Made by a program: the position numbers and the translations under genes. A model generated the notes under the pieces. That model saw only the letters and a program-made list of their open reading frames with translations. It had not been told where the DNA came from and ran no database searches. 64,000 nt of DNA from contig NZ_PDOD01000003.1 of NCBI RefSeq assembly GCF_003226325.1, forward strand, positions 434,001 through 498,000, read 5' to 3'. Source of the stretch: Salipaludibacillus keqinensis. GTDB taxonomy: Bacteria > Bacillota > Bacilli > Bacillales > Salisediminibacteriaceae. Below are positions 23,988 through 31,378 of this stretch, one piece after another (the first letter of the stretch is position 1; every line of letters begins with the position of its first letter).

Positions 23988-25313
23988 ATGAATATGAAGA
24001 AAAAGTTTTCCGTGATCCTTGCGTTGGTTTTAATAATGTCTGTCTTTTCAACGGCTTTTGCCGGTCAGTCCGGTGGAAACAATGGAAAGGGTAATCAAGG
24101 TGACGATTTTTCACTTGGGATTGATAGATTATTAGACGATCAACTAGATTTAGTAAGTGGAAAGAATGTAGGTCTTGTGACAAATCCAACAGGGGTAGAT
24201 CAGGAATTAAATAGTATCGTTGATCTCCTTTTTGATCATCCGGAAGTAGAGTTGACAGCTTTGTATGGCCCTGAACACGGTGTTCGCGGGGATGCTCAGG
24301 CTGGACAATATGTTGAGTTTTATATCGATGACCGCACAGAACTTCCCGTATATAGTTTGTATGGACAAACAAGAAAACCGACACCCGACATGTTGGAAGA
24401 CGTAGAAGTTCTCTTGTTTGATATTCAAGATGTAGGAACCCGATTCTACACATATATTTACACGATGGCTTATGTCATGGAAGCTGCCGAAGAAAATGAT
24501 ATTCCCGTGGTCGTCCTTGACCGTCCGAATCCTATCGGAGGAGATAAAGTAGAAGGACCCGTCCTAGATCCGGACTTCTCTTCGTTTGTCGGCTTGTACC
24601 CGATTCCATTACGACACGGGATGACGGTAGGAGAACTGGCCTACTTTTTCAATGAAGAATATGACATTGACGCAGAGTTGACAGTGGTGGAGATGGACGG
24701 CTGGGAGCGTTGGATGAATTATGATGATACGCCACTTCATTGGGTTCTTCAATCTCCAAACATGCCAACATTAGATACCGCATTCGTTTATCCTGGTGCA
24801 GCCTTGATCGAAGGAACCAATGTATCAGAGGGAAGAGGAACGACGAAACCATTTGAGATGATTGGTGCTCCATTTATTGATTCAACGGAGTTGGCCGCCA
24901 CATTAAATGATCTAGATTTGCCTGGCGTCACGTTCCGTGCGAACTCCTTCACTCCAGCATTTTCTAAACATGCGGGCCGGCTTAGTAATGGTGTGCAAAT
25001 TCACATTGATGACTACGATGCATTTCAACCTGTAGAAACAGGCTTGCATCTCGTATCGACTTTACAAGAGTTATATCCAGATGACTTTGTTATGACTGCT
25101 TTCTTTGATAACTTGATCGGAGATGGTGACATTCGTCAGCAGGTTCTAGCGGGTACGCCAGTAGAAGAGATCGTACAAGGATGGCAAGCTGAGCTAGATG
25201 AATTCAAAGAGTTAAGAGAGGACTATCTCTTATATGATGAGCACAATAAAGGCAGATCTCCTGGTAGTAAAGACCATCCGGGAAGAGGGAATAATCCTCC
25301 CGGAAATAATTAA
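23988..25313 (+). CDS. namZ: Exported exo-beta-N-acetylmuramidase NamZ (DUF1343, GH171)
   Basis: A 441-residue protein: signal peptide ending AFA (about residue 25), a short Gly/Asn linker, then the whole DUF1343 domain (GKNVGLVTNPTGVDQELNSI, ALYGPEHGVRGDAQAG, DVGTRFYTYIYTMAYVMEAA, DRPNPIGGDKVEGPVLD). B. subtilis NamZ (YbbC) of this family removes MurNAc from the non-reducing ends of peptidoglycan chains. The C-terminus is a Gly/Pro/Asn tail. ATG 23988 follows AGGAGGT. It is the first of three exported enzymes that together would strip wall fragments to single sugars. Confidence 0.92.
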   Translation: MNMKKKFSVILALVLIMSVFSTAFAGQSGGNNGKGNQGDDFSLGIDRLLDDQLDLVSGKNVGLVTNPTGVDQELNSIVDLLFDHPEVELTALYGPEHGVRGDAQAGQYVEFYIDDRTELPVYSLYGQTRKPTPDMLEDVEVLLFDIQDVGTRFYTYIYTMAYVMEAAEENDIPVVVLDRPNPIGGDKVEGPVLDPDFSSFVGLYPIPLRHGMTVGELAYFFNEEYDIDAELTVVEMDGWERWMNYDDTPLHWVLQSPNMPTLDTAFVYPGAALIEGTNVSEGRGTTKPFEMIGAPFIDSTELAATLNDLDLPGVTFRANSFTPAFSKHAGRLSNGVQIHIDDYDAFQPVETGLHLVSTLQELYPDDFVMTAFFDNLIGDGDIRQQVLAGTPVEEIVQGWQAELDEFKELREDYLLYDEHNKGRSPGSKDHPGRGNNPPGNN

Positions 25314-25351
25314 GCAACAACGACAAATCGAATAGACATCTCGTACTTACG

Positions 25352-25410
25352 GGTGCCTCCATGTTTTTGAAAAAGATCATACTTTTAAAACCACGATGGA
25401 GGTACCTTTT
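25352..25410 (+). terminator. Intrinsic terminator between namZ and amiE
   Basis: GGTGCCTCCAT (25352-25362) pairs with ATGGAGGTACC (25396-25406), with an inner TTTTTGAAAAAG/CTTTTAAAA stem, then four T. It ends just 11 bases before the amiE ribosome site, so it may be leaky. Confidence 0.75.
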
Positions 25411-25430
25411 CATTCAAAAAGGAGGAATTT

Positions 25431-26789
25431 ATGTATTTACAAATAAGAAGAATTTCTTGGTTGTCTATATGTGTGATGCTTCTCGTTTCCCTCTCATTCT
25501 CTCCTCATCTCACTTTTGCAAATGAGACCGTTCAACCTTCTATTGAGGAAGAACTGATGGAAGAAAGAGCCCCAGGGTTTCTCCCTACACAAGCTAATCC
25601 TCCCCAGTGGGCGAAAGCTTGGGAAAGAGCTGGCAAACCAAACAGCCTATTAAGAGAAGGGAATCCTCAATCGGTGCAAATGTTACCCTCTTATATCGAT
25701 CAAATGGATGATGTCATTGAATCAGGAATAGAGGAAGAGAAATACCCCGGTGCGGTGGCCCTAGTAGTCAAAGATGGGACGATCGTTAAACATGAGGCGT
25801 ATGGGCATGCGTTGAAATACGACGAAGATAGCGCATTGCTCTCTGAACAAGAGCAAATTGCCACCGAGACCGATACGATTTACGATATGGCCTCGATCAC
25901 AAAGATTTTCACGTCTGTTGCTAGTTTGCAGTTAGTAGAAAAAGGATTGATAGATTTAGATGAACAAGTGGCTAGTTACTTATCGGAAGTAGATGAGAGT
26001 AACGAAATGACGATTCGCCAGTTGTTGACTCATACATCTGGATTGCCAGCGTGGATTCCCATTTATACTTATCCGACATTAGAAGAACGACTACAAGCCA
26101 TTTACGAAACGGATCCGGTAAATGAGCCAGGAACTGTCTATGTTTATAGTGATCTTAACATGATCCTTTTAGGAAAGGTGATAGAAAAGGTCGCTGACAC
26201 AACACTAGATAACTATATTGCTGAACAGATCACCCAGCCGCTGGGCATGAAGGATACGATGTTCAATCCCGATGCGAGCTTGCAAACCCGTATTGCCGCT
26301 ACAGAACCACAACCATATTTAGATAGAGGCATGGTATGGGGATCTGTTCATGACGAGAATGCCTTCTCGCTAAATGGGGTAGCCGGTCATGCTGGTATTT
26401 TTAGTACAGCGGAAGATATGGCTATATTTTCACAAGCGATCTTAAACGGTGGTACGTATGGACAAGCTCAAATTTTAAAAGACGAGACGGTTACTGAAAT
26501 GTTAACGAACCAAATTACCGATGAATCCCACCTTGCTCAAGGGCTTGGCTGGCACCTGGATCGAAGTTGGTTTATGGGAGCGATGTCGTCTCCATTTACT
26601 GCTGGTCATACAGGCTTCACAGGTACGTCGTTTGTGATTGATCCAGACCGGGAAACGATCGTGATCTTTTTGACAAACAGGGTGCATCCAACGAGAGAAG
26701 CCGGTTCAATTAATCCATGGCGAGAGCAGGTCGTTCAACAAGTGGTGGATGCAATCGACCAACATCCGAGCAAAAATGGTTTGCGCTAA
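25431..26789 (+). CDS. amiE: Exported serine-hydrolase N-acetylmuramyl-L-alanine amidase, AmiE-type
   Basis: A 452-residue beta-lactamase/DD-peptidase-fold protein with a signal peptide (residues 1-30). The SxxK motif is SITK (Ser155, Lys158), the YxN-type motif is in YSDLN (Tyr239), and an HTG motif lies near the C-terminus (AGHTGFTGTSF). Between namZ and nagZ it corresponds to B. subtilis AmiE (YbbE), which removes stem peptides from MurNAc after NagZ has exposed it. ATG 25431 follows AAGGAGGAATTT. Fold is certain; the amidase role rests on gene order. Confidence 0.85.
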   Translation: MYLQIRRISWLSICVMLLVSLSFSPHLTFANETVQPSIEEELMEERAPGFLPTQANPPQWAKAWERAGKPNSLLREGNPQSVQMLPSYIDQMDDVIESGIEEEKYPGAVALVVKDGTIVKHEAYGHALKYDEDSALLSEQEQIATETDTIYDMASITKIFTSVASLQLVEKGLIDLDEQVASYLSEVDESNEMTIRQLLTHTSGLPAWIPIYTYPTLEERLQAIYETDPVNEPGTVYVYSDLNMILLGKVIEKVADTTLDNYIAEQITQPLGMKDTMFNPDASLQTRIAATEPQPYLDRGMVWGSVHDENAFSLNGVAGHAGIFSTAEDMAIFSQAILNGGTYGQAQILKDETVTEMLTNQITDESHLAQGLGWHLDRSWFMGAMSSPFTAGHTGFTGTSFVIDPDRETIVIFLTNRVHPTREAGSINPWREQVVQQVVDAIDQHPSKNGLR

Positions 26790-26824
26790 GTAATTCAATG
26801 GAGTTTTAAGAGAGGGGATGGAAT

Positions 26825-28930
26825 GTGATGAAATTTAAAATGATCTTGCTTGTAGCTGTATTAATGATTTCTCAAGTGGCAGTAGGAGTACAGCCAACGG
26901 GGGCGGCAAGTGAAAGTGACCCTGAGGATTTGATTATCTACCAGAACGTACCTGAGGTAGATCCTGAAGTGTCAGATCAAACATTGGATTTGCAGGCACT
27001 TTACTTACAACCTGAGGGCCATTACACAGAAGTGACCGAAGATTTAAGTTGGGAATCATCGAACCGCAATGTAGCTACTGTCGATGAGGATGGACATGTG
27101 GAATTCACAGGTCAAAGAGGAAGAACCTTTATCACTCTATCAGACGGTAGTTTCAGTGATCGAATTGGTCTACACGTGAAACCAGATTCTTCCCAAAAAA
27201 GTGGACAAGGAAGCCCGCCAAATAGTTTCGAAGTCTTGAAAGAAACAGGCGATCGCTATCAGATTATTGATCGTGCCATGGAATCATTAACGATTGAAGA
27301 AAAAGTAGGGCAAATGATGATGCCTGACTTCCGAAACTTCAATGGGCAAAACGTAACAGAAATGCTTCCTGAAATTGAGCAGTTAGTGGAAGAATATCAT
27401 CTAGGTGGGGTCATTTTATTTGCAGAAAATGTTGTGGGAACGGAACAGACCAGCCATTTAGTAAGTGATTATCAAGAAGCAGCAGAAAAGTTTGGGTTAT
27501 TGTTAACGATTGACCAAGAAGGAGGAATCGTAACAAGACTCCAGACTGGAACTCATATGCCTGGGAACATGGCCTTAGGTGCCACACGCTCGCAAGAATT
27601 GGCGACTCAAGTAGGGGATGTGATTGGTGCAGAATTATCCGCACTAGGCATAAACACCAACTTGGCTCCAGTTGTGGACGTCAATAATAACTTTGACAAC
27701 CCGGTGATTGGTGTACGTTCATTTGGGGAAGATCCTGAATTAGTAGCAGACATGGGTGTCAGTTATATTGAGGGGTTACAGCAGAACGGTGTAGCGGCAA
27801 CGGCGAAACACTTTCCTGGACACGGGGATACGGCCGTGGATTCTCACTTAGGATTACCAGAAGTGCCTCATGACAAAGAGAGATTACTAGAAGTAGAATT
27901 ATACCCTTTTCAACAAGCGATGGATCACGGGATTGACGCGATTATGACAGCCCACGTAACCTTCCCACAAATTGATGGAAGCAAGGCGATTTCACAAAAA
28001 GATGGAACTGAAATTTCCATCCCGGCTACATTATCCCGTAAAGTATTAACAGACTTAATGAGGGATGAAATGGGCTATGATGGCGTTGTAATGACAGATG
28101 CGATGAATATGAATGCGATCACGGATCACTTTGGCTCTGTAGATGCAGCGATTCGAGCAATTAATGCAGGGGCAGATATTATTCTTATGCCAGTGGGTCT
28201 AGAACAAGTCGTCTCAGGTGTGCTTGATGCCGTGGAGACAGGCGAAATAGCCCAAGAGGAAATCGATCAATCGGTGAAGCGAATTCTCACGTTGAAAGTA
28301 GAAAGAGGGATCTTCAAGACATACGAACCAACAGATCGCGAAGAGCAGGTACAAGAAGCTCTTGAAACAATCGGATCTGATGCTCATCGAGCTGTTGAAA
28401 AAGAAGTAGCTGAGAAATCCATTACGCTTGTGAAAAACGAAGATGTATTACCTCTTGAATTAGATGATAGTGATGAAATAGTTGTGGTGGGTACTTCCTT
28501 CTTAGGAGGATTAGCAAGTGCCATCGAGCAGCATCATGATCATGTTACGACCCTCTCTCTAAGCGGTCAAAGTCAATTGACGTCTGAGCAACAAACTCTA
28601 ATAGAAAATGCTGATCAGGTTATTATCGGCTCCTATACATTCAATGTAGCAGGCAGCTCACCAGGAAATGCAAATATGCAAGTCTTTAATCAGATTCTCG
28701 GGATGAAAGAGAATGTGGTTGGAGTAGGAATCCGAAACCCATACGACATTATTGGTTACCAAGATGTCGATGCCTATATAGCACAGTACGGGTTTAGAGA
28801 TTCTAGTTTCAAAGCTACGGCAGATACAATTTTTGGCGAAAATAACCCTACAGGACAACTACCAGTGACGATTCCTAACTATGATGAAGGGGTCTTATAT
28901 CCGTACGGTACTGGGAAAAGTTATGAATAA
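26825..28930 (+). CDS. nagZ: Exported beta-N-acetylglucosaminidase NagZ (GH3) with Ig-like N-terminal domain
   Basis: A 701-residue protein: signal peptide (1-27), then an Ig-like (BIG-2 type) domain at about 48-120 with LSWESSNRNVATVDEDGHVE, then a GH3 catalytic barrel. KHFPGHGDTAVDSHLG carries the acid/base His341 typical of NagZ, and VVMTDAMNMN the nucleophile Asp425; the second GH3 domain follows. It removes GlcNAc from muropeptides. It is about 60 residues longer than B. subtilis NagZ, largely through the Ig-like domain. GTG 26825 or ATG 26828 both fit the AGGGGAT site. A short relic of the same gene lies at 16890-16955. Confidence 0.93.
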   Translation: MMKFKMILLVAVLMISQVAVGVQPTGAASESDPEDLIIYQNVPEVDPEVSDQTLDLQALYLQPEGHYTEVTEDLSWESSNRNVATVDEDGHVEFTGQRGRTFITLSDGSFSDRIGLHVKPDSSQKSGQGSPPNSFEVLKETGDRYQIIDRAMESLTIEEKVGQMMMPDFRNFNGQNVTEMLPEIEQLVEEYHLGGVILFAENVVGTEQTSHLVSDYQEAAEKFGLLLTIDQEGGIVTRLQTGTHMPGNMALGATRSQELATQVGDVIGAELSALGINTNLAPVVDVNNNFDNPVIGVRSFGEDPELVADMGVSYIEGLQQNGVAATAKHFPGHGDTAVDSHLGLPEVPHDKERLLEVELYPFQQAMDHGIDAIMTAHVTFPQIDGSKAISQKDGTEISIPATLSRKVLTDLMRDEMGYDGVVMTDAMNMNAITDHFGSVDAAIRAINAGADIILMPVGLEQVVSGVLDAVETGEIAQEEIDQSVKRILTLKVERGIFKTYEPTDREEQVQEALETIGSDAHRAVEKEVAEKSITLVKNEDVLPLELDDSDEIVVVGTSFLGGLASAIEQHHDHVTTLSLSGQSQLTSEQQTLIENADQVIIGSYTFNVAGSSPGNANMQVFNQILGMKENVVGVGIRNPYDIIGYQDVDAYIAQYGFRDSSFKATADTIFGENNPTGQLPVTIPNYDEGVLYPYGTGKSYE

Positions 28931-29107
28931 GGAATGAGAGCTCATACGATCGTCACTACAAATCTTGGCTGTTTTGAATTAAGCGAGAAGGATTGGAAGA
29001 CAGCGTAAGGGCCGTGCATTTAGTCGATTTCTTGTCTGAACGACTAGAAAGCGGATTAGAAAAAACAGCAGCAGTGAATAAATAGAGAATTTAATAGATT
29101 GAAGTTT

Positions 29108-29140
29108 AAGAGCAGCCTCTGCAGGTTGCTCTTTTTCTTT
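29108..29140 (+). terminator. Hairpin and T tract shared with 16965-17000
   Basis: AGAGCAGCC-TCTGCA-GGTTGCTCT then TTTTCTTTT. Confidence 0.7.
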
Positions 29141-29149
29141 TGAGTAGTG

Positions 29150-29375
29150 GGGGGAAGGAGTCGATAAGTTGATTTATCGGTAGAAGTGGGAGGGTTGCAG
29201 TTGAAAAGAGGTTGATAAAAGGTTTTATCGGTAGCAAAGAGAGCAGCATAAGGAAAAAGGAGCCGATAAGTTGGTTTATCGGTAGAAGTGAAAGGATTGA
29301 GAGTGAAAAGAGGTCGATAAAGGGTTTTATCGGTAGAAAAGAGAGTAACGCTAGGAAAAAGGAGTTGATAACTTT
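29150..29375. repeat. 51-bp hairpin repeat, about 4.3 units
   Basis: The GATAA landmark recurs at 29163, 29214, 29264, 29316 and 29367 (steps of 51, 50, 52 and 51). Alternate units carry CGATAA-N6-TTATCGG hairpins with slightly different flanks (A: GAAAAGAGGTCGATAA; B: GGAAAAAGGAGCCGATAA). Same family as 17015-17150, and again directly after the GAGCAGCC hairpin. Confidence 0.85.
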
Positions 29376-29520
29376 TAGCTTAAAGATTATGTCGATGCGT
29401 TGTAAACGATTTGAACAATGGCAGAATGAATATAAAAACATATGGAAATTTCATGTTTAATAAGAACTCCCCCGTGGGTAGAGTCACCGAGCAAACTGAT
29501 TTAACAGAGGAAGGAATGGA

Positions 29521-30099
29521 TTGAACATGAAAAAATACGGATTATCTATAGGTACAGCGGTGTTAGCTATTGGCCTAGCTGCTTGTGGTACGGACGATAA
29601 CAATGAGGCTCCAAACGATACGATCGGCGAGGCGGATAACGCTGCAGAGAATATTACTAACACAGATAACAATTCAAACGACAACAACATGAACACTAAT
29701 GAAGGAAATAACAACGAAAATAACATGAACACAAACGAAGAAACTAACGCTGAAGATAATGACGCTTCTGCGTGGTATGAAGATTTAAACTTTCATGAGT
29801 TTGAACTAGACGTTGAATATGCTGATGGTGAATATGAAGTGGAATATGAATATAACGATGGTAACCCTGAAGCGGAGATTGAAGATTCCCGTGCCGGTGC
29901 CGACACAGAAATGGAAGGTCAAGAAGCGTTGGATGAGCTGGAAGGCAAGCTCACGCAACTTGATTTAACGGCTGATAGCAGCGAAGAAGAAGTATTTTCT
30001 GCTGTGATTGATGCGTTTGATTTAGAAGAAGACTACGATGAACTAGAAGTAGAACTTGAATTTTTTGATGATGGTGAATTAGAAGCGGAAGATGAATAA
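29521..30099 (+). CDS. yusW: YusW-like lipoprotein
   Basis: A 192-residue lipoprotein. The signal ends in GLAACG (Cys22 lipidated) and is followed by an Asn/Asp-rich spacer of about 55 residues. The C-terminal 110 residues (WYEDLNFHEFELDVEYADGE, EGQEALDELEGKLTQLDLTA) resemble the YusW domain of bacilli, whose function is unknown. The protein is extremely acidic. The start is TTG 29521 after AGGAAGGA; ATG 29527 is an alternative. Monocistronic with a strong terminator. Confidence 0.75.
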   Translation: MNMKKYGLSIGTAVLAIGLAACGTDDNNEAPNDTIGEADNAAENITNTDNNSNDNNMNTNEGNNNENNMNTNEETNAEDNDASAWYEDLNFHEFELDVEYADGEYEVEYEYNDGNPEAEIEDSRAGADTEMEGQEALDELEGKLTQLDLTADSSEEEVFSAVIDAFDLEEDYDELEVELEFFDDGELEAEDE

Positions 30100-30113
30100 T
30101 ATAATCAAGTCAA

Positions 30114-30149
30114 GATCAGAGAAGCACCACGCTCCTCTGATCTTTTTTT
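30114..30149. terminator. Terminator between convergent yusW-like and yyaC-like genes
   Basis: GATCAGAG (30114-30121) pairs with CTCTGATC (30135-30142), then seven T; it overlaps the 3' end of the opposite gene by two bases. Confidence 0.88.
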
Positions 30150-30798
30150 AGTTTCTTATATTTTCTCTGCTTTTTTTTTCGTTAAATGCCTTCGGGAAAA
30201 TTACGGTGTCCGAGTAAACTGGTGCTTCTTCTTTCCTTCTCATGACTTCTCGATCCACTCTTTTCAGCGTCTCGCTAAGCTTTCGAGCCATGCTAAACAC
30301 GAGATGCAAGCGTGTATTTTGCAAAACTAAAAATTCCATCATCCCGCCCACATTCACAATGCCGGCAATGTGGATGTTCCCTGTAGCTGGGAGGTCTTTG
30401 TTCATGGCTGCCCCGGGCTTCAAAGGTCCTTCGCCGATCACAATATTGCCGATAGATGTGGCACGACCGAGACAGGCATCAACAGCAACGATAAAGGCAT
30501 CGGGATGATTAACGTGAATGAGAGCTAAATATTGTTCAAGGTTTTTCCCATGAACCGGTTCTTCAAGCGTTCCGTACACATGTAAATGACCCGGTCTTCT
30601 TTCTTTCAGTAAAGTTCCTGTCAAAGGTCCGAGGGAGTCGCCTGTAGAGCGATCGGTTCCAATACAAACGACTACAATTGGCACGCGAGGATCAGGTAAC
30701 AGACGCATGAGTTCGTTCACCATTTTATTCGCTACAAAAGGAGAACTGAGTGAAAATCGAGCTTGCACTTGATCTGACGAGGGGCCTTTTAAGTCCAT
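30148..30798 (-). CDS. yyaC: YyaC-family putative spore protease-like protein
   Basis: A 216-residue protein of the DUF1256/YyaC family, structurally related to the GPR spore protease and hydrogenase-maturation proteases. VVVCIGTDRSTGDSLGPLTG (acidic active-site-like loop), HVYGTLEEPVHGKNLEQYL and VDACLGRATSIGNIVIGEGP are diagnostic. It is made during sporulation in B. subtilis; its substrate is not known to me. ATG 30798 follows GGAGGT by seven bases; an ATG at 30813 overlaps that site. The basic C-terminus (RRKEEAPVYSDTVIFPKAFN and on) is slightly longer than usual. Confidence 0.88.
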   Translation of the reverse strand: MDLKGPSSDQVQARFSLSSPFVANKMVNELMRLLPDPRVPIVVVCIGTDRSTGDSLGPLTGTLLKERRPGHLHVYGTLEEPVHGKNLEQYLALIHVNHPDAFIVAVDACLGRATSIGNIVIGEGPLKPGAAMNKDLPATGNIHIAGIVNVGGMMEFLVLQNTRLHLVFSMARKLSETLKRVDREVMRRKEEAPVYSDTVIFPKAFNEKKSRENIRN

Positions 30799-30964
30799 TA
30801 CCGATACCTCCATTCGTTAAATAGAACGTATTTTGTTCATTATAACGCATATAAGGGTGGTTGAAAAGAATTTTTTCATTGATTCAGATCTCTAGTCATG
30901 ATGAAGAGAGAATATAATATGGTAGAAGAAAGAATTCTTAAGATTACACGAAGGAGCTGTGCCT

Positions 30965-31191
30965 ATGTCTGATGAACGTCGAACGTTTTTGAAAACTGAA
31001 CTTGAGAGGATTAAGTATGAAAAGGACCTTCATCAACAAATAGAAGATAGGCTGAGATATATGAAATTTATCGCGGAGTAAGCAACGGATGAGAATCTAA
31101 CATACCAACGAACGCAGATACAACTGAAGATGAATCAGTTAAAAATGGAAGTGAATGATCTTCACTATTCATTAAAGAAAACGATTCAATA
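30965..31191 (+). pseudogene. Small helical ORF interrupted by an in-frame stop
   Basis: ATG 30965, eight bases after AAGGAG, reads MSDERRTFLKTELERIKYEK and on to TAA at 31079-31081 (38 residues). The same frame then continues open as ATDENLTYQRTQIQLKMNQL and on to TAG at 31189-31191, with the same charged, coiled-coil-like composition. This looks like a 75-codon gene broken by one nonsense change, or a 38-residue protein followed by a remnant. No family recognised. Confidence 0.45.
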
Positions 31192-31220
31192 GACTTTATG
31201 AAGAAATTCATCGAAAAAAC

Positions 31221-31247
31221 TAAACAATCCTTTCAACAATCCGATAT
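31221..31247 (+). promoter_or_regulatory. Sigma-D-like promoter upstream of fliD1
   Basis: TAAA (31221-31224), 15 bases, TCCGATAT (31240-31247; consensus GCCGATAT). The TAAACAATCCTT start is shared word for word with the fliD2 promoter at 33115-33142. Confidence 0.7.
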
Positions 31248-31278
31248 GACTAATAAGAATGAATCGGAGTGACTGAAA

Positions 31279-31320
31279 ACAGAAAAAAGAGTGAGAGATT
31301 CTCACGTTTTTTTCTGTTTT
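31279..31320. terminator. Bidirectional hairpin between the fliD1 promoter and fliD1
   Basis: ACAGAAAAAA...GTGAG-AGATT-CTCAC...TTTTTTTCTGT, then more T. It lies downstream of the sigma-D-like promoter and upstream of fliD1, so it would attenuate fliD1 unless read through. Confidence 0.7.
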
Positions 31321-31341
31321 TTTTATATTTTTACAATAACC

Positions 31342-31362
31342 AGGTGGTGCCTGACACCACCT
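31342..31362. repeat. REP-like hairpin abutting the fliD1 ribosome site
   Basis: AGGTGGTG-CCTGA-CACCACCT, an eight-base-pair perfect stem, ends 16 bases before the ATG and next to AAGGGTGATT. The GTGCCTGAC core recurs in part at 36003-36014 (GTGGCGCCTGAC). Confidence 0.7.
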
Positions 31363-31378
31363 AAAAAAGGGTGATTCG

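Larger units (their letters stand above)
28931..29520. other. Intergenic region with gene remnant, terminator and 51-bp repeats
   Basis: From 28990 to 29085 the plus strand reads GLEDSVRAVHLVDFLSERLE then SGLEKTAAVNK to TAG, protein-like but without a start; probably the tail of a lost gene. A hairpin with T tract (29108-29140) and the 51-bp repeats (29150-29375) follow. No intact gene seen. Confidence 0.5.

Noticed and set aside
29150-29375. Possible CRISPR array
   Set aside because: The units are contiguous 51-base repeats with no unique spacers and no cas gene nearby.
29106-29441. 111-codon minus-strand and 82-codon plus-strand frames over the second 51-bp array
   Set aside because: Same artefact of a repeat with a period divisible by three.
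31198-31272. 24-codon frame MKKFIEKTKQSFQQSDMTNK and on
   Set aside because: It overlaps the sigma-D-like promoter of fliD1 and has no ribosome site.
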